A stretch of 64,000 nt of DNA, taken from NCBI GenBank assembly GCA_018398805.1, contig JAGFBZ010001543.1, positions 1,074,307 through 1,138,306 on the forward strand, given 5' to 3'. The notes beneath the pieces were generated by a model. That model did not search any database. It was not told the origin of the DNA and saw only the letters and a list, made by a program, of their open reading frames with translations. The DNA comes from Hirundichthys speculiger (taxonomy: Eukaryota; Chordata; Actinopteri; Beloniformes; Exocoetidae). Of the stretch, positions 11,935-25,074 are shown in pieces. Made by a program: the position numbers and the translations under genes. The number at the start of each line of letters is the position of its first letter. Positions within the stretch are counted from its first letter, which is position 1.

Positions 11935-12640
11935 TTAAGTTGTTGATGTGAGTATTGAAAGAAAGTGAGCTGTTGAGGACAACACCCAGACTTTTGACCT
12001 GAGGGAGGAGGAAAACTGTGGCGCCATCAAGGGTGAGGTAAAAATTGTCAACTTTGGAGAGGGTGGCTTTGTTGCTGACGAGAAGGAGTTTGAGGTAAAC
12101 CAGGATTTGATTTCTGTTAGGAAGTGGGTGAGGGAGGAGGGTAGAAGAGTGGAATTTGATTTACTGGAAAGGTAGAGCCGAGTGTCATCTGCAAAGCAGT
12201 GAAAATGGATACCATATTTATAGAAAATATAGCCAAGTGGTAGGAGGTATATTATGAAGAGGAGGGGCCCCAGGACAGAGCCCTGAGGCACCCCTGAAGT
12301 GACAGGGGAGAGCTGTGAGGTGAAGGATTTCAGCTGAATGAACTGAGTGCAGCCAGTGAGGTAAGAGTCAAACCAGTAAAGGGGGTATGAGTGATACCTA
12401 CAGAGGAGAGTCTATTGAGGAGAATGGGGTGAGAGATGGTGTCAATGGCTGCACTCAGATTAAGGAGGATGAGGATGGAGATTAAACCAGGATTAGCAGC
12501 CATGAGGAGGTCGTTAGTGATTTTGATGAGAGCTGTTTCAGTGCTATGGTGGGGACTGAAACTGGATTGGAATTGTTCATACGGGTTGTTATTGGTGAGA
12601 TGGGAGTGGAGCTGAAAAGCAACGGTTTTATGTTGTAAAC
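11935..12640 (-). pseudogene. L2-type reverse transcriptase relic
   Basis: Two minus-strand frames cover the polymerase core. The upstream one (about 12330-12640) has YEQFQSSFSPHHSTETALIK and [19 protein letters not shown], the F-rich and palm motifs, with the aspartate motif changed from AFDT to AIDT. The downstream one (11935-12291) has [19 protein letters not shown] and then [15 protein letters not shown], the catalytic FADD box. At least one frameshift and several in-frame changes separate them. The spacing and the LG(Y/H)I...FHCxADDTxLYL pattern fit L2 elements. It is not functional. Confidence 0.85.
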
Positions 12641-13048
12641 AGACAAAACATTGGCACTGGAACTTCCAATGATAAAAATCTGAAACATTGAGCAAAGATA
12701 GTCAGGAAATTATCAACAATTTTCAGCCAAGAGAAATCAAAATTTAGCCATACCCATTTACTTCGTGAAAACACTCTTGTGAAGTGTTCTGGCATGCCTC
12801 CTATTCACAGCCACTGGAAGATAAAGTAGTGAACCAATCACAATGTGGCGAGGGAGTGTTTTTTTTCTGATGATTCATACAGGAGGATCCAAGAGCCACT
12901 ATTCTAAAGAACCAAAAAAGCTGCAATGTTGCTAATTTCTTGGTTTTCATTTTTATATTTTATTCAAGTTTTTATTGAAAAAACTGTGGACAGTCATTCA
13001 CCAGCCTTCCTACTCCTCTGCACGCCATTTTGGATGTCATTTGTTGAT

Positions 13049-13200
13049 ACTAGTCTGGTTCTCACTCCACCTACATCACATGCTTCATTTCTTTGATTGG
13101 TCGAATGCTTATTCAGTGGTATCCAGAGGCAGTTTCTTCTGCGTCTGTCGGTACTGCTCCCTAGAATTCAAAATCAATTCAAGAGGAACCAGACTATTTC
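13049..13200. repeat. Short inverted-repeat unit
   Basis: TAGTCTGGTTC at 13051 recurs inverted as GAACCAGACTA at about 13186-13196. It bounds about 150 bases that resemble a fish short transposon whose ends read GTCTGGTTC. No target duplication was identified. Confidence 0.35.
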
Positions 13201-13824
13201 TTTGTATTGAAGAAGAGAATTAGGATGGCTGGCTATTTGCAAAATTTTCCTATGAATCCGTATTTCTGAGAGGTTTCTAACTGTCACAGATGTGGGCCCA
13301 CACAGTGAGACTCAGTCTCTTTAAGCCCCTGTCATAAGTGTTTGTCAAGCCCTTTCAATAGCAGAGATTTTCAAAGTCTGTCTATGAATGGGGAGATTAT
13401 ACTTTGAGGTAGGAACGGTGGAGCCTCCAGTCACTACATATTACTTTTTACAGTATAAGCACATGCAGTATCCATTATATTCTAGTTATGTTAGAGAAGA
13501 AAGAGAGAGTGTTGGAGATAAAATGTGACAGTCTTTGCACACCCCTTGCAAGGTTGTCTTTGTCTGGAGATCATAAAGTATTCCAACTTTAAGAGGATTA
13601 TATTTTAGGGCATTAAACTGGAAGCACAGTTATCATCTCTCTCTGACAACAAGCCCTTCATCACATAAAAGCTCTGCAAGAAGTGATCCATTACGGAAAT
13701 GCAATATATATCATATAAAGTTGGTGCTTACAGTTCACTGCATCCTCTCTTTATCTATTAAAATTAGCCTATGTAAAGACACTTCTGTGCTGTGCAGAAA
13801 CACCTAGATGTTTTTGACATCCAT

Positions 13825-14085
13825 CCATCCCTCCATTTTTCATACCCTCTTCTGGGTCACGAGGGAGGGGCTAGGGTGTATCCCAGCCATCATGGGAAGG
13901 GAGAAGCAGGGTACAGCCTGACAACCTGGATATGTCACCAGTTCATCACATGGCCACACAAAGATAAATGAGACAAACAACCAAGCATGCTCAATCTCAG
14001 TCTACCTACCATGCATGCTTTTCGAACTGTGGGTGGAAGCTAGATGTCCTGGAATAAACCCATGCAGGTACAGGGAGATTATGCA
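13825..14085 (-). repeat. Teleost L2-tailed short interspersed repeat
   Basis: The plus strand shows CATCCATCCATCCCTCCATTT, GGTGTATCCCAGCCATCATG, GGGTACAGCCTGACAACCTG, AGTTCATCACATGGCCACAC and CATGCATGCTTTTCGAACTG in that order. This is the full module order of the repeat seen in forward orientation at 8025. It is the most complete copy in the window. Confidence 0.85.
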
Positions 14086-14529
14086 AAATGTTTGTCATGT
14101 ATTAAGAAATTCTTTTGGAATATTTATTCATTTATTTTTGTAATGCAATAACTGTTGTATCCCTCAGGAGCACAACACACCAAAGTTTTCAATTGCCTCT
14201 ATGCTTGATCGAGGTCTTATGCATACCAACATTTGTTTATGTTCATGCCCCCTTAGAGCCAATGGTGAAAAACAAAAAGGGAAAAAAAAATGAATATATA
14301 TCAGAATAGATGGAAACTGAAAGAGGGAGAACAGTGAAACAACGTGACAAGTTATACACTTCAGGTTTTAATTAGGTGTGTGTGTGATATTGTGATATTG
14401 CCCTGAACTGCCAGATAAATTAAAAATTACTTTCTCCCCTCCGACCTTTAAAAAAAGTAAGTATTTCTGTTTTTGTATCTGTGTGATTTTAGTTTTTCAT
14501 TCTTATACCATGCACACACACCGTAAGCT

Positions 14530-14567
<38 letters not shown>

Positions 14568-15544
14568 TTTTGGTGAATGCTTGGTTAGAGACTTGAGAAA
14601 AACAAATCTAAAATATCTTAGTATTTTTATGAATAGTCATTGAGGCTCTTCTTTAGAGACCACCTGGTATAGAGCGCCCATTGTGCCTTTTAGAATTTAT
14701 CTGCTTCTGCACCTGAGAGTATTTAAGTCAATGTAAAACATAACACCTCTGCAATACATTACAGCCTTGCCACAGGGCCACAGTAAATCTAAGCTTAATG
14801 CAGACCACGCTTGCATTAAACCCAGCAGTGTGAACCTTTTGTTGACCACAGCACATTGTGTATCTTTGTGGATGTGTGTGTTGTAGTGGTAGTGTGTAAG
14901 TAAAGCTAAAAAGCAGTTGTGAGGGAAGTTCTTGGTAATTCAACGGCAATTTGACATTGTGGCTCTGTCTGTCCTGAAGTGACACAGTGGTGATTTATGG
15001 GCTCTACCTGTTAGGGGGACTTTGGTCTAGACTTGGTGTGGTCTCTGCACTGCATTTTCAGACATCTTGATAAGTCTTCTCTGTTAAAGTGATTCACCAG
15101 ATTTATTCACTTGAAATGACTGACATAGTGAAATGACCCGACCAGAGAAATTTGTTGGTTATATAAATAGATGAGGCACGTGCACAGACACATGTAAAAT
15201 GCATTATAGATGCAGCAGAGGGGAATACTCTCAGTGAAAGATCTTTTCTTCATTAAAACAAGGAGTGAATGTGTTTGACTTTTTGATTCAGTTAACATCC
15301 TGAGATCAGTCCTGGGGATCAAATGTACCCAGCTGCTATTCCGCATTTATTCCACATAGGCACTAGCCCTGTTCCTTTTGAACGTCCAAGGTCCTTTTAT
15401 TCTCTTCCTCCCTGTAGCATTGAGAGATCCTTAGTGAAACCAATGTTTTATGAATCGGTATCCAAACTTGGTAAGTATTCTATCTCCCAAGGAGAATAGA
15501 AAGTCTTTTTCTGATGTTTCAAAAGCAGTGAGCAAGAGTTTCCA
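14086..15544. other. Non-coding DNA with a long poly(T) run
   Basis: No gene is seen. A run of about 34 T residues lies at 14531-14564. The rest is AT-rich unique-looking sequence. Confidence 0.5.
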
Positions 15545-15830
15545 TCCAACAATTTTTTTTTTATGCCCACTTCATCCTCTTCAGCGTCACCGGGAGGCTG
15601 CAGCCAATCACAGCTGTCATTGGGTGAGAAACATGTTATACCCTTCACATGTCGCCAGCTAATCACAGGGCAACGCAGAGACAAGAGACACTTGAATACT
15701 CACTAATAGGGACAGTTGAGAGATACTTGTTAAACTGTAAGTTTTTGTTGTTGTTCCAGGAGTACCTGGAAAAAGAAGAAAAGAAAAAAGAAAAAAAAAA
15801 ACTCAATGTAATCACAGGGAGAACATGCTA
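15545..15830 (-). repeat. Teleost L2-tailed short repeat, degraded
   Basis: The plus strand has CACTTCATCCTCTTCAGCGT, GCAGCCAATCACAGCTGTCA, CACATGTCGCCAGCTAATCA and, after a diverged middle, CACAGGGAGAACATGC. These are the modules of the 13825 copy in the same order and orientation. An A-rich stretch at 15780-15800 lies within it. Confidence 0.65.
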
Positions 15831-17002
15831 AGACGCCATGCATGCTACACAGGCGAGATTTCTTAAATAATAGAAATTAAAATAAATAAGAGATTATTTT
15901 AAGTCTCTTGTGCCATTTATGTTTGATGGGAATTGTGTGTTACTCTGGGGATGACTTCCTTAATACTACAATGATTGTTGTTAGCTCACAAATACAAGCA
16001 GCTGAAAGTCTGCAACAAGCAGAGAGTGCAGCAGCATTGGCAGCGCATTAAACACAAAGCCTTGGGCGTATCGAATAAAATGCTCCAAATTGATTTGGCC
16101 TCTGCTGTTTTAACTGAGAATGCTGCTAATAGCGTTTCATTAACAAGTGTTCATTGCTTCCATACTTTGTTATTAGACTAAAATGCTTTATTATTAATAC
16201 AAGCCAATAGGGATTGTATAAATATTCAATTTTTATAGTTTTGAGCTATTCAGTTTGATTGTGCTGTTTACTCTAATCTGTTTGGACAGCTTTTATCTCA
16301 TTTGATAAGTTCACAACAAAACATGCACAGACTTGACACTGCAACAATTCGGAGCTCACACTTTATATTGTTGTGTTTTTATTAAACTAAAGAGATAAAT
16401 CAGAGAAGGTTGATCTCAAATGATGTTTGTGCATTGGACCTCATATGCAACATGAAAATATTTTCACGTTCATATTATTTTCCTTTTTTTTCTTGTAGGG
16501 CTGCTTGTATAAGTGTTCCACTTTAAAATCTGAAACTCCCACAAGTTGCCTTTATATTTTCTTCTCAGGATATGGAAGTTTTCACTCACAAACAAATCTT
16601 ACAAAGAAAGGCTTTGCTCATCAGATGAAAAACAAAGGTCAGCTGTCAGTTGAGATCCAGAAACATGAAAGAACAAAACATAAAAGCCAGATGTGACATT
16701 CATTGAGCTGAATGAGAGAATATTAAAGAGATGATGTATAAAGTGAAATATATCAGCAGAGTATAATTGCATGCAGGGATTTTTTATGTCATCGAATTTG
16801 TGATAGTGTTTAAAAGTGCTTTATGTAGTTAATTAATGATAAACAGGAAACCCAAAGAACATACACAATAGCTGAAATGTTTGTTGTTGAAGAGTCTCAG
16901 AATCTACTGTGTTCTCTATTAAAAGGCTTTTGTTAATAATATATTTTAACAGTTTCTTTTTATTCGTTTTAACTTTGCCCAAAGCTTCTTTAATTATATA
17001 CC
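15831..17002. other. AT-rich non-coding DNA, no supported feature
   Basis: Nothing recognisable. The short plus frame at 16505-16696 shows no domain pattern. Confidence 0.5.
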
Positions 17003-17100
17003 ATATTTTCCGAACTATAAATCGCACCGGAGTATAAATTGCATCCCTCAAAAAAAATACATCATGAAGAGGGAAAAAAACATATACAAGTCACATCGGG
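17003..17100. repeat. Short DNA-transposon end (ATTTTCCGAACTATAA type)
   Basis: CCATATTTTCCGAACTATAA, GCACCGGAGTATAAATTGCA and ACATATACAAGTCACATCGG closely resemble a vertebrate-wide short repeat whose units alternate between ACTATAAGTCGCAC and its complement. Only one end is kept. Confidence 0.65.
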
Positions 17101-17584
17101 CAATAAGAGCGGGTGGTAATTGCATCGTAGATAAGTCCCTTCCTGTTCAAGGACCCATCTGTGGACTTGTTCCTCCAGCTCTGGCCATTGTGCTTTTAGC
17201 CCCAGTCCTTACATGTTTCTCACTCACTCCAAACTTCCTGCTGCTCATTTACTGTTTTCAGCTGCATGTTTTATATTCTTCAGTTTAAATTCTGCAGTAT
17301 AGCTTTTTCTTTTTGGTGGTATATTTGATATAATATGAGTACCACAGTGATATCCCTTTTTCCCTTGGCATTGGTTGCATTAGTCTGCAGTTAGGACATC
17401 TAAGCATTGGTTGGCACAGGCAGCGGTTTTCTGCTGCTAAATCAAACACTGGCAAATGAAAGCAAAAATGTCTTCATGTAGTTCCAGTTCAAGTATGTGG
17501 GCTAATATATCTTGTACAATACTGACTTTCACTGAAATGATAGTGAAGATGAAAATGGTAAGGATGCCATAATCTGCACAAGTA

Positions 17585-17740
17585 TTTTCATTCATTCATT
17601 TGCTATATCCACTTCACCCCCCTCCTGTTACCCCTATTCTGGGTAATGGGAGGGGGGTGTGGACCCTACCCTGGCTGCCACCAGTATAAAGAATCGATAC
17701 ACCCTGAACAGGTTGCCCGTCCATCACAGGACAGAGATTT
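17585..17740 (-). repeat. Teleost L2-tailed short repeat, fragment
   Basis: TTCATTTGCTATATCCACTT, GGTGTGGACCCTACCCTGGC, ACACCCTGAACAGGTTGCCC and GTCCATCACAGGACAG match the order of the repeat in reverse orientation. The 5' half is missing. Confidence 0.7.
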
Positions 17741-17764
17741 TAAAATGAGAAAATACCGCAGCCA

Positions 17765-20700
17765 GATGCATAACTCTGATTATTGCATTAGCAATATAAG
17801 CAAACCTAATTTAGCTACAGGCCATTTAGTTTTATCTTCTTGTTCCACAGTGGGCATTATATCTGAGCAATCTACTGGGGCAGTATATTGTATATAATAC
17901 AATAATAATCACTGTGGTCTGCATTGGCAAGTAGCGTAGTTTTCAGTTCTGAGAAGGTGTGTGCCATCTGACTGAGAAGCTATAGTGTACAGTACACAGT
18001 TATACAGTAGGCACTGTGTTGTTATGTTTGAGGCATAAATTCAGCTTTGAGCCTGCAGTGTGGACTAAGAAAATGTTTATTCGGTGCTTCGGACCATAGA
18101 AGTTCTGCTTTTTGTGTCAGCACTACAGACACGGATTGATTCGTAAAGCTGCTTTTATAACGATCCTTTTTAGCTCTTGCTTTCACTTTTTAGCATGAGG
18201 AGAACCGTCTGTGATGTAACTGCACAGGGATTTGTTGAAATAATTTAACTGGTCCAGATAAGAGATGACACAGATTTGGAACATTTATGAATCTTGTACC
18301 TTGTACATGAAAAATTGTACTTGTTCTCTTAAAACCTCTGACAGGACAAATGTGTTTCCATGGGTGGTTGCTGTGTGAGGCTGAGTGTGTGTGCTTCGGT
18401 TGTAAATCTTCGGCAGTAACTGCATGTCCGCCTGCCATAAAAAAACAGTAAGACATGGTAGTGTTCAGAGCCTGAGGTTTTATGATTCCTCACAGTGGTT
18501 TTTACATTTTGACCACCTAACAACTCACGACACCGCCAAACACACCTGCTCTCCTATAAGTAATCTCAGCAGGCTTGCTTCCCATGCCCTCAGACAGTAA
18601 AATCAGGCCCTGTTCTGTAAATTAAATCAGACGTTACTCCTCTCATTGGCTAAATCAGATGCAGACAGCCAGGGACAGATCAGGGTTTTGGAAAAAAGGC
18701 TCTCAGTTCTTTTGTCTCAGATTGAGACTTTTCATGTCCAGAAAAATGGTTGTTTCATAAGTTTAATGCTTCTCCATATTAGGGGTTTCATTTTAGCTAA
18801 TGCTCTGTTTGTTCTTAATCAGATCAGCAAAATCAAATCAACTAACTTTTCCACTGGAATTTCTTTAGAAGTAGAATGGTTGAGTGAGATCTTTTCAAAT
18901 CCTCTTCCCACCTCTTCCTTCCTCTCTTTTATTCTCATAATACAGATATGGCTTTCCTCCAACTGTTCAGTATGCTGAATATATGTTATGGATTTTTTTT
19001 TTCTTTTTTAATTTTGGCCTGTGTTCACTTTGCATTCAGAACACTGCTACGTTTGGCTCTGTGTTTGTGTGTTTTTTTCTGTGTTTTCTTATTCATTCTC
19101 ATCCAATGCTACAATCATGGCAATGAATGAATCCAAGATATGCTAGCAGTATTTCTCAGGAGACTGTCTCCAAAGAGAAAACTCTTGAGATGGTTTAAAT
19201 TAAATACAAGTCTATAGTTTTACAAAGTCCTGTCCAGGTCCTGTCCAAAGTCCAGGGAAAAAAGTAAAAGAAATTACACCATTCTCTCACCAAAAGATCA
19301 AACATTTAATGGTTTGATAAGCTTCTGCAGCTGAAGTTAATTTTAGCCTCTCTTTATCTGTGTAATGCCGAGCACATGGGTATTCTTGAATCCTCTGACC
19401 TCACTCCTCACTGTCTATGCTTTCTTTTCCCATGGTGCCTCCTTTCTCTGGGGAGAATAAGGTGAAGCAAATTGATGAGATGTCCTGGGAGATAGCTGAG
19501 AAATGTTCCTTCTTTATTTTGTCCCACACACCCTCTGTCACTTACCAGACTACTGCTTGCGTGATGCTTTCTTTTCATTCTCTTAACTTCATCCAGATAC
19601 TGCCTTCTTGCTTTCCTCATCCCCTTCTCCTCTTCCACCTACTTCTACTGTTCCCTGATTGCTTGTCTGTTTCACTTGCACTTATTATCCACTCTTGTGA
19701 TTGGTTACTATTGCTCCATTCTCTCATCTCCCAGTGTCAGATTGACGTAGCCATGCTAGCAGTCTAGTGCTAACTCCTTGTGCTTCTGCCATGTGTTTTA
19801 ACCCTGTCTGTTTTACAGTTTCTGCTTTATGCTAAACCCCTGTCTGTCCTGGTTGCCTATGGTATTCTCATACTTCCTGTTTCCTGAGCCCTTTGGATGC
19901 TTTCATTGGATTTTTTTTAGCTTTTACTGATCATCTGTGAACTGACCTCTTCCTGTAACAAAATAAATAACTTTGATTTCTCCACCTCACTGTTGTGTCA
20001 TACATTTAAGTCCTCTTTTCCTGAGCAAAGTTTGCTAATGTATCTGCATCATCAGATCTCCATGTGATGCACTGTGCATTTTTCTCGTGTCGTTTTTGTC
20101 TGTTCAGATTTCAATTACAATGTCTATGAGAGTATGAAATAATGAGATTCTACATACATTTTAAAGTTTCTACACCAGCATTTATTTTTAGTGTCAGTAC
20201 TAAAGAAAAGCAAAGATATTGGATCAGTCTTGACATTAGATTACCTCTTTGATTCCTTGCTGTCCAGGGAAAAACTTAACTACTTTTGGGGTGACTAAAA
20301 TTACACACCAACTGGTACACATGAGGGTGGACTCTTACAGTTAGTGCAGTTACACAAACACTAAAGTAGACCACATTAAAAAAAATGAAGAAATATTGCA
20401 TTCTATTTGCATAGTAATTCAATTTTGCTCTCTCATTTGTGTTCATAAAACTCACGAGTTTTTCTGCAAAAGCCGAGAACTATGAATAAGTAATGGGAGC
20501 TAAGCCAGCTTTCTCCTGCTCTTCAGGGAACTGCTATGTTTTTAGGCATCTGTGCATGTTAGATTGTGGTTGGTTTTGGTTTAGCCTCTCTAATGACCAT
20601 TGAGATAATTTATAATATATTTGACGCAGCCAGAAATTGCTAGGTTAGTGACTTGTCTTGAATTATTCTTGTCTTATTCTAGGAGACTGGACTGAAAATC

Positions 20701-22315
20701 AAGTCAAGGGGCTTACATTTTCTGAATTATTGAGATTGTCTGTCTTCAAAATATAAGTGAAGTAATAATAATTGGCCTTTTTCTATACTCTTTAATATCT
20801 TTGTGACTTGAGAAATGTTCTTAACCTACATCAGTTATTTGACCTTGTATCATCTCATCATGTATTTTTTCTTGCTAAAAAATGCTTTTTACTCGAAGCC
20901 CATAAAATAAGAAAGATGAGATGGTGAATTTAGAACAAGACTGGGAGAGCATTATCTCTTTAAATAGAAAGATTTCTGCTGAAATTAGTGGGTTATCCAT
21001 AGGAATTGAGAGTTACAACCAAATATTTCATATAAACTAATTTAAGATCATATTAAATTGTCCACTTTTCTAAGTTTCACAAATTGATATATAAAAAGAA
21101 TGTGATACACAGCTGCACAGGGTGACTGCACGCTTGTCTAACTTGTGACGTTGTAATGATCTCTAATATATTATATCTCTTGGAAATTATTGGCATTTCA
21201 AGTATCAAACCACTGCTAGTTTTAAAAGTGAAGTGGTTGCATTATAACCTTTAATATGTACAAAACTGATATTGACATACAGCTACATGAGAACTGGTAC
21301 CGTGAATGGAAGTTTACTGGAGCAAAGCAAACAAAGCAGAGCTTGTTCCATTATTGAATCCGTTTGCTCGCTGTTGAGTGACTGCAGCATAAACGGGAAC
21401 CTTGCAAGTGTTTCGTTATTTTAGGACTGATGTGGCTGCATGTACAGAGGGTTGATCCTCCACTTCAATGTAATATCTCCTGGGGATTTTAAACCTGGTT
21501 GAGGTCGTCCTTGTGGACATGTCTCACACAATGTTGCAACCAGTAAACAATGAAGTAGCAGGGCCCACTGAGAACTACTGCTAAGAATGACTGTGATGCT
21601 GTCACCATCCAGTCAAAAGAGAAAAGTCAAAAGAGAGGGTTTAGACGCTATCATCAAGTGTTTGCTATAGCGATCCTATTTTAAATGCTTTTATAAATGG
21701 CTTGAAACGTGGTTTAAAAATGTTCTCAGGTCTAAGGAGTCTTAGGTGTTACTCAGATGTAATATTTCTCTGATTAATACATGGTCTGACTTGGGATAAA
21801 TTTTGTGGGTTGTTCACTTCAGGGAATATTTTCAGCAGTCTTGTATTCTCCCCACTTATCGATAATCTTTCTCCTTGTTGAATTTCAAACTCCAAATTAT
21901 TTGCAAATGGTTTTGACAACCCTTTCCACACCAATATGCAGCAACAGTTGCTTATCGAAACTCATTACTTATTTCTTTCCCTCTTTGCAATGTGTGAGAA
22001 CAGTCCTGCACACCTGCTGATTAAATCACCAAGGGCTGATAATTAGCTGCACCTGGCTGCAGCTCTCCCTCTTAGATCTTAAATCAATAGAACCAATATG
22101 TCATACATGTGCATGCACTGTATTCATACACACATCATAAACGCATTACTATTAAGAATTTTCAGTCAAAGCACTGTCCTGCAAAACTGAAAGGTGCATT
22201 GGATTACATATTTTCAGACCTAAATAGCCCCATACAAAGTGGGAAGGTTGTTTCTTTTGAGAGTTCTTTTTAGTAGGCGTTCACTTCAAATACCTATACT
22301 GTACCCTTTTAAGCA
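17765..22315. other. Non-coding DNA, no supported feature
   Basis: 4.5 kb of AT-rich sequence with no recognised element. At 19790-20040 the text resembles the tail of some fish retroelements (TTTGGATGCTTT, then an AATAAATAA signal, then a GTCCTC motif), but this is too weak to call. The frames at 18646-18978 and 19417-19767 have no domain pattern. Confidence 0.45.
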
Positions 22316-22380
22316 CATCCATCCATTGTCTATACCCGTTTATTCCTGTTCAGGGTCACAGGGACTCTCCATCACAGAAA
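22316..22380 (-). repeat. Teleost L2-tailed short repeat, end fragment
   Basis: CATCCATCCATTGTCTATAC, CCTGTTCAGGGTCACAGGGA and then CTCCATCACAG are the tail modules of the repeat in reverse orientation. Confidence 0.65.
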
Positions 22381-24361
22381 AAAAAATTATTGTGTGTCCC
22401 CTTTTAATTCATAATATCTGTAAATATTCCATAATGAATTCTGGCAATTTATTCAAAAATTCATTGCCTGCTTTCAACAGGTCTGAGTTATGTTTTGTTT
22501 TAAAATCTCAGGTTGTATGATGTATGATTTGTATAAAGAGAACCATTAACACAAATTGCAAAATGTTGGTAAAAATATGCTTTATTCATTAAACTTAAAC
22601 TGTAGAATGCAAATGTATTATATAAATGTGTGTATGCAGGTATATGTATCAGCACTGGAATACATCCGTTTTAGCTCCACTTCATTTTAACTGTAAGGTA
22701 AGAATAGAATCTTTGGAGGCTTTGTTGTGAGGCAGTGTTCAGCATGAGCTCCAAAGGAGGTTGGTCATGTGACTTTTAAAATGTGAGCAACATATTCAAA
22801 GAATTATAGATGTACTCAGAGGCCAATTAAAATCCTTTATAAGTATTACCCAGACTGCATAAACTGAAGGTCAGTGGATCAGATAATTAAAATTCAGTCT
22901 GCGAATGATATGATTGTTTGAACAAAGTTTAATGACAATCTATTATAAGATTGCCAAGATCAGTAGGCTTTACAATGTAATTTTAATTACTTTAGTACAA
23001 CGTTTGGTGGCTATCATTCCACACACAGATGAATGCAGTCTTGGTCCAGAATGTGAAAAAGTAACAATGGTTTACAAGTAAGAATTATATTGCTCTATTA
23101 TGGATCTAACTACCTGTCATGTCTTCTTTCTCTGTGAAACTGACTCATAAATCATGAGTCACTATCAATATGCTAAAAACAATTATAAGTAGGTAGAAGA
23201 GAACAGCTCTGCACACTAATCGATGAACTTTCATGCACAAGATTTGAATTTGAAACCCTCCTGATCCAGTAATTTATAAAGTTTTTCCACTTAAACTTTT
23301 TCCACTTCTCCTGTCAATAGAGCCTCTACTGTGGAACTTGACACAAAAGGGGACAGCACTCATACTCATCTTGGGCATTGCAGATCTGTGTCTTCCCGGT
23401 CTTTTCCCCATGCTACCGGCTTCTGCCAGTTATTCCAGTAAAGTAGACACATTTACCACTTGTGTAGCTATCAGTGCTTCTATTTTCCTGGACAAAATGA
23501 CGGGAACTTAGCCTGGAATTTCTTGTAAAGTTCATTAATTGTTTAAAGTTATTAAGACCTCTGTTAACCCTCTGTGCACAATACATGTACACTGAACTGA
23601 AGATAGATGAGAATAGAAAATGATAGAAGAGAGACTGTAGAATGTATAACTGAATTCAAAGCTTATGTTAGAACTATATCTGTTAACTTTTAAGATATTT
23701 CACATCTGTACTAAAATATTGGAGCAACCAAACTGTCATTGTCTTAGATCTACATTTTTCACAAGTGGTGTAAATGTCCTCCTTTTAAACACATATTTTT
23801 TTGTTTGAGATTCGATAAAGAGTTAAATTGGTAGAATAGACTTGTCATGCAGGGCCTCTGGGAAAATCCCAAGGCCTATCTATAACCCGATGAAACCTGA
23901 CTTAAAGATATTAGACTTACTTGGGACAAATTTTATTTTTGGCATCAATCAAATAAAGGTGATATGCTGTGAAAAACTAGGAAAACAACCGGCCAAACAC
24001 AATGTGACAGACATCTCGTGAGGGTACATCCTAATAAATATTCTATTAAGCTACTTAAAAAAAAAAAAAAAAAAACTTTGATGCTGGTCTGCATGTGAAG
24101 AACATGCCTCTGTATTTGCTTAGTGTCTGAAGTGAAAATGTGTTGATTTTCCATGGTCCTAAACAATAAGCACATGTTTGTTTGCAGACGATTTCATCCA
24201 CTCAGATAGTTGCCTAAACTGATTAAGCTGTTTTTTTTTCTTTTCTTTTCTTTTTTTGGCTGTTGTTGTTATCCCAGTGTTATTTGAGGGCTCTTGTTAT
24301 GACGAATTTACAAGACACTAGGAAACAGACCTATACTGTGTTTCAAGAACGTTCCCTTTTT
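22381..24361. other. AT-rich non-coding DNA, no supported feature
   Basis: No gene or repeat recognised apart from an A run at 24057-24075. Confidence 0.5.
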
Positions 24362-24369
24362 ACTTCAAC

Positions 24370-25066
24370 CAGGGGCGGCGCTAGGGGGTAGCTTGCAGTT
24401 GCTATAGCAACCCCAAAATATGGCCTAGCAACCTCAAAGCAACCCCAAGAATGGAGACTATTAAAAATGAAAAAAATCTTAATTGTGTTAAATAAAATAA
24501 AAATGGTGACAATTTAAATTTAACGAATTTCATGTGTTTTTGTTTTAAATTAAAATAAAAGATAGACAATTAAAAACGATGAGAGAGAGACTCGTCTCGC
24601 GAGAGCTGGCCTGCAGGGGTCACGCGAAGTCAGCTTGGGAAAATTAAACCGGGCCGTTAGAAAAGTGACATCAAAATGGAGCGCTATCTGTTGAAGCGTA
24701 AGTCTGCCAGATCTCTGCTGATGTGTACTTATGTGAATATTAACTGGTTAAAATGTGATGAACAGGTTATTGTCAAATGATTTGTAGTCTGGGCAGTTAA
24801 TGTGCATTTCTCACTGCTGTGAAAAGCGGCATAACTATATGGTAAAATTATAATAACGAACTTCAAATTGATTTTTTTTTAAAATCTGTTTCATGGCATC
24901 CGCGCTAGTTTCAGATCGCGCTGATTAGAATGAGTAGGCCGGTAATGACATACATATCCATATTTATGCTATTTAATTGGTATTGCAGTAAATTGTCCAG
25001 CAACTCCATACAATTGTTTAGCAACCCCTAAGCAACTGCAATGAAAGTGTTCTGCCGCCGCCACTG
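24370..25066 (+). mobile_element. hAT element, internally deleted, with ZMYM-like start codon region
   Basis: The ends are CAGGGGCGGCG at 24370 and its inverted partner CGCCGCCACTG ending 25066. The 8-bp duplication ACTTCAAC flanks it at 24362-24369 and 25067-25074, the hallmark of hAT insertion. Near both ends there are repeats of TAGCAACCCC type. At about 24675 the plus strand reads MERYLLKRKSARSLL before going closed, like the first exon of hAT transposases of the zinc-finger MYM group (MERFLxKRK). The catalytic part is deleted, so it depends on another copy for movement. Confidence 0.9.
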
Positions 25067-25074
25067 ACTTCAAC

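Larger units (their letters stand above)
11340..12700 (-). mobile_element. Decayed L2-clade LINE, antisense
   Basis: A continuous block of LINE-derived sequence on the minus strand. The RT region lies at 11935-12640 and a 3' region runs toward 11340. The 3' part, read on the plus strand, includes GAACAGATAAGTTTTGAG and GGGAGCCAGTGGAGCTG, both typical of antisense fish LINE copies. A homopolymer of about 18 G at 11642-11661 interrupts it. Confidence 0.75.

Noticed and set aside
19720..20040. Possible retroelement 3' tail
   Set aside because: The resemblance is limited to short common motifs with an AATAAATAA signal; no coding part or duplication is near.
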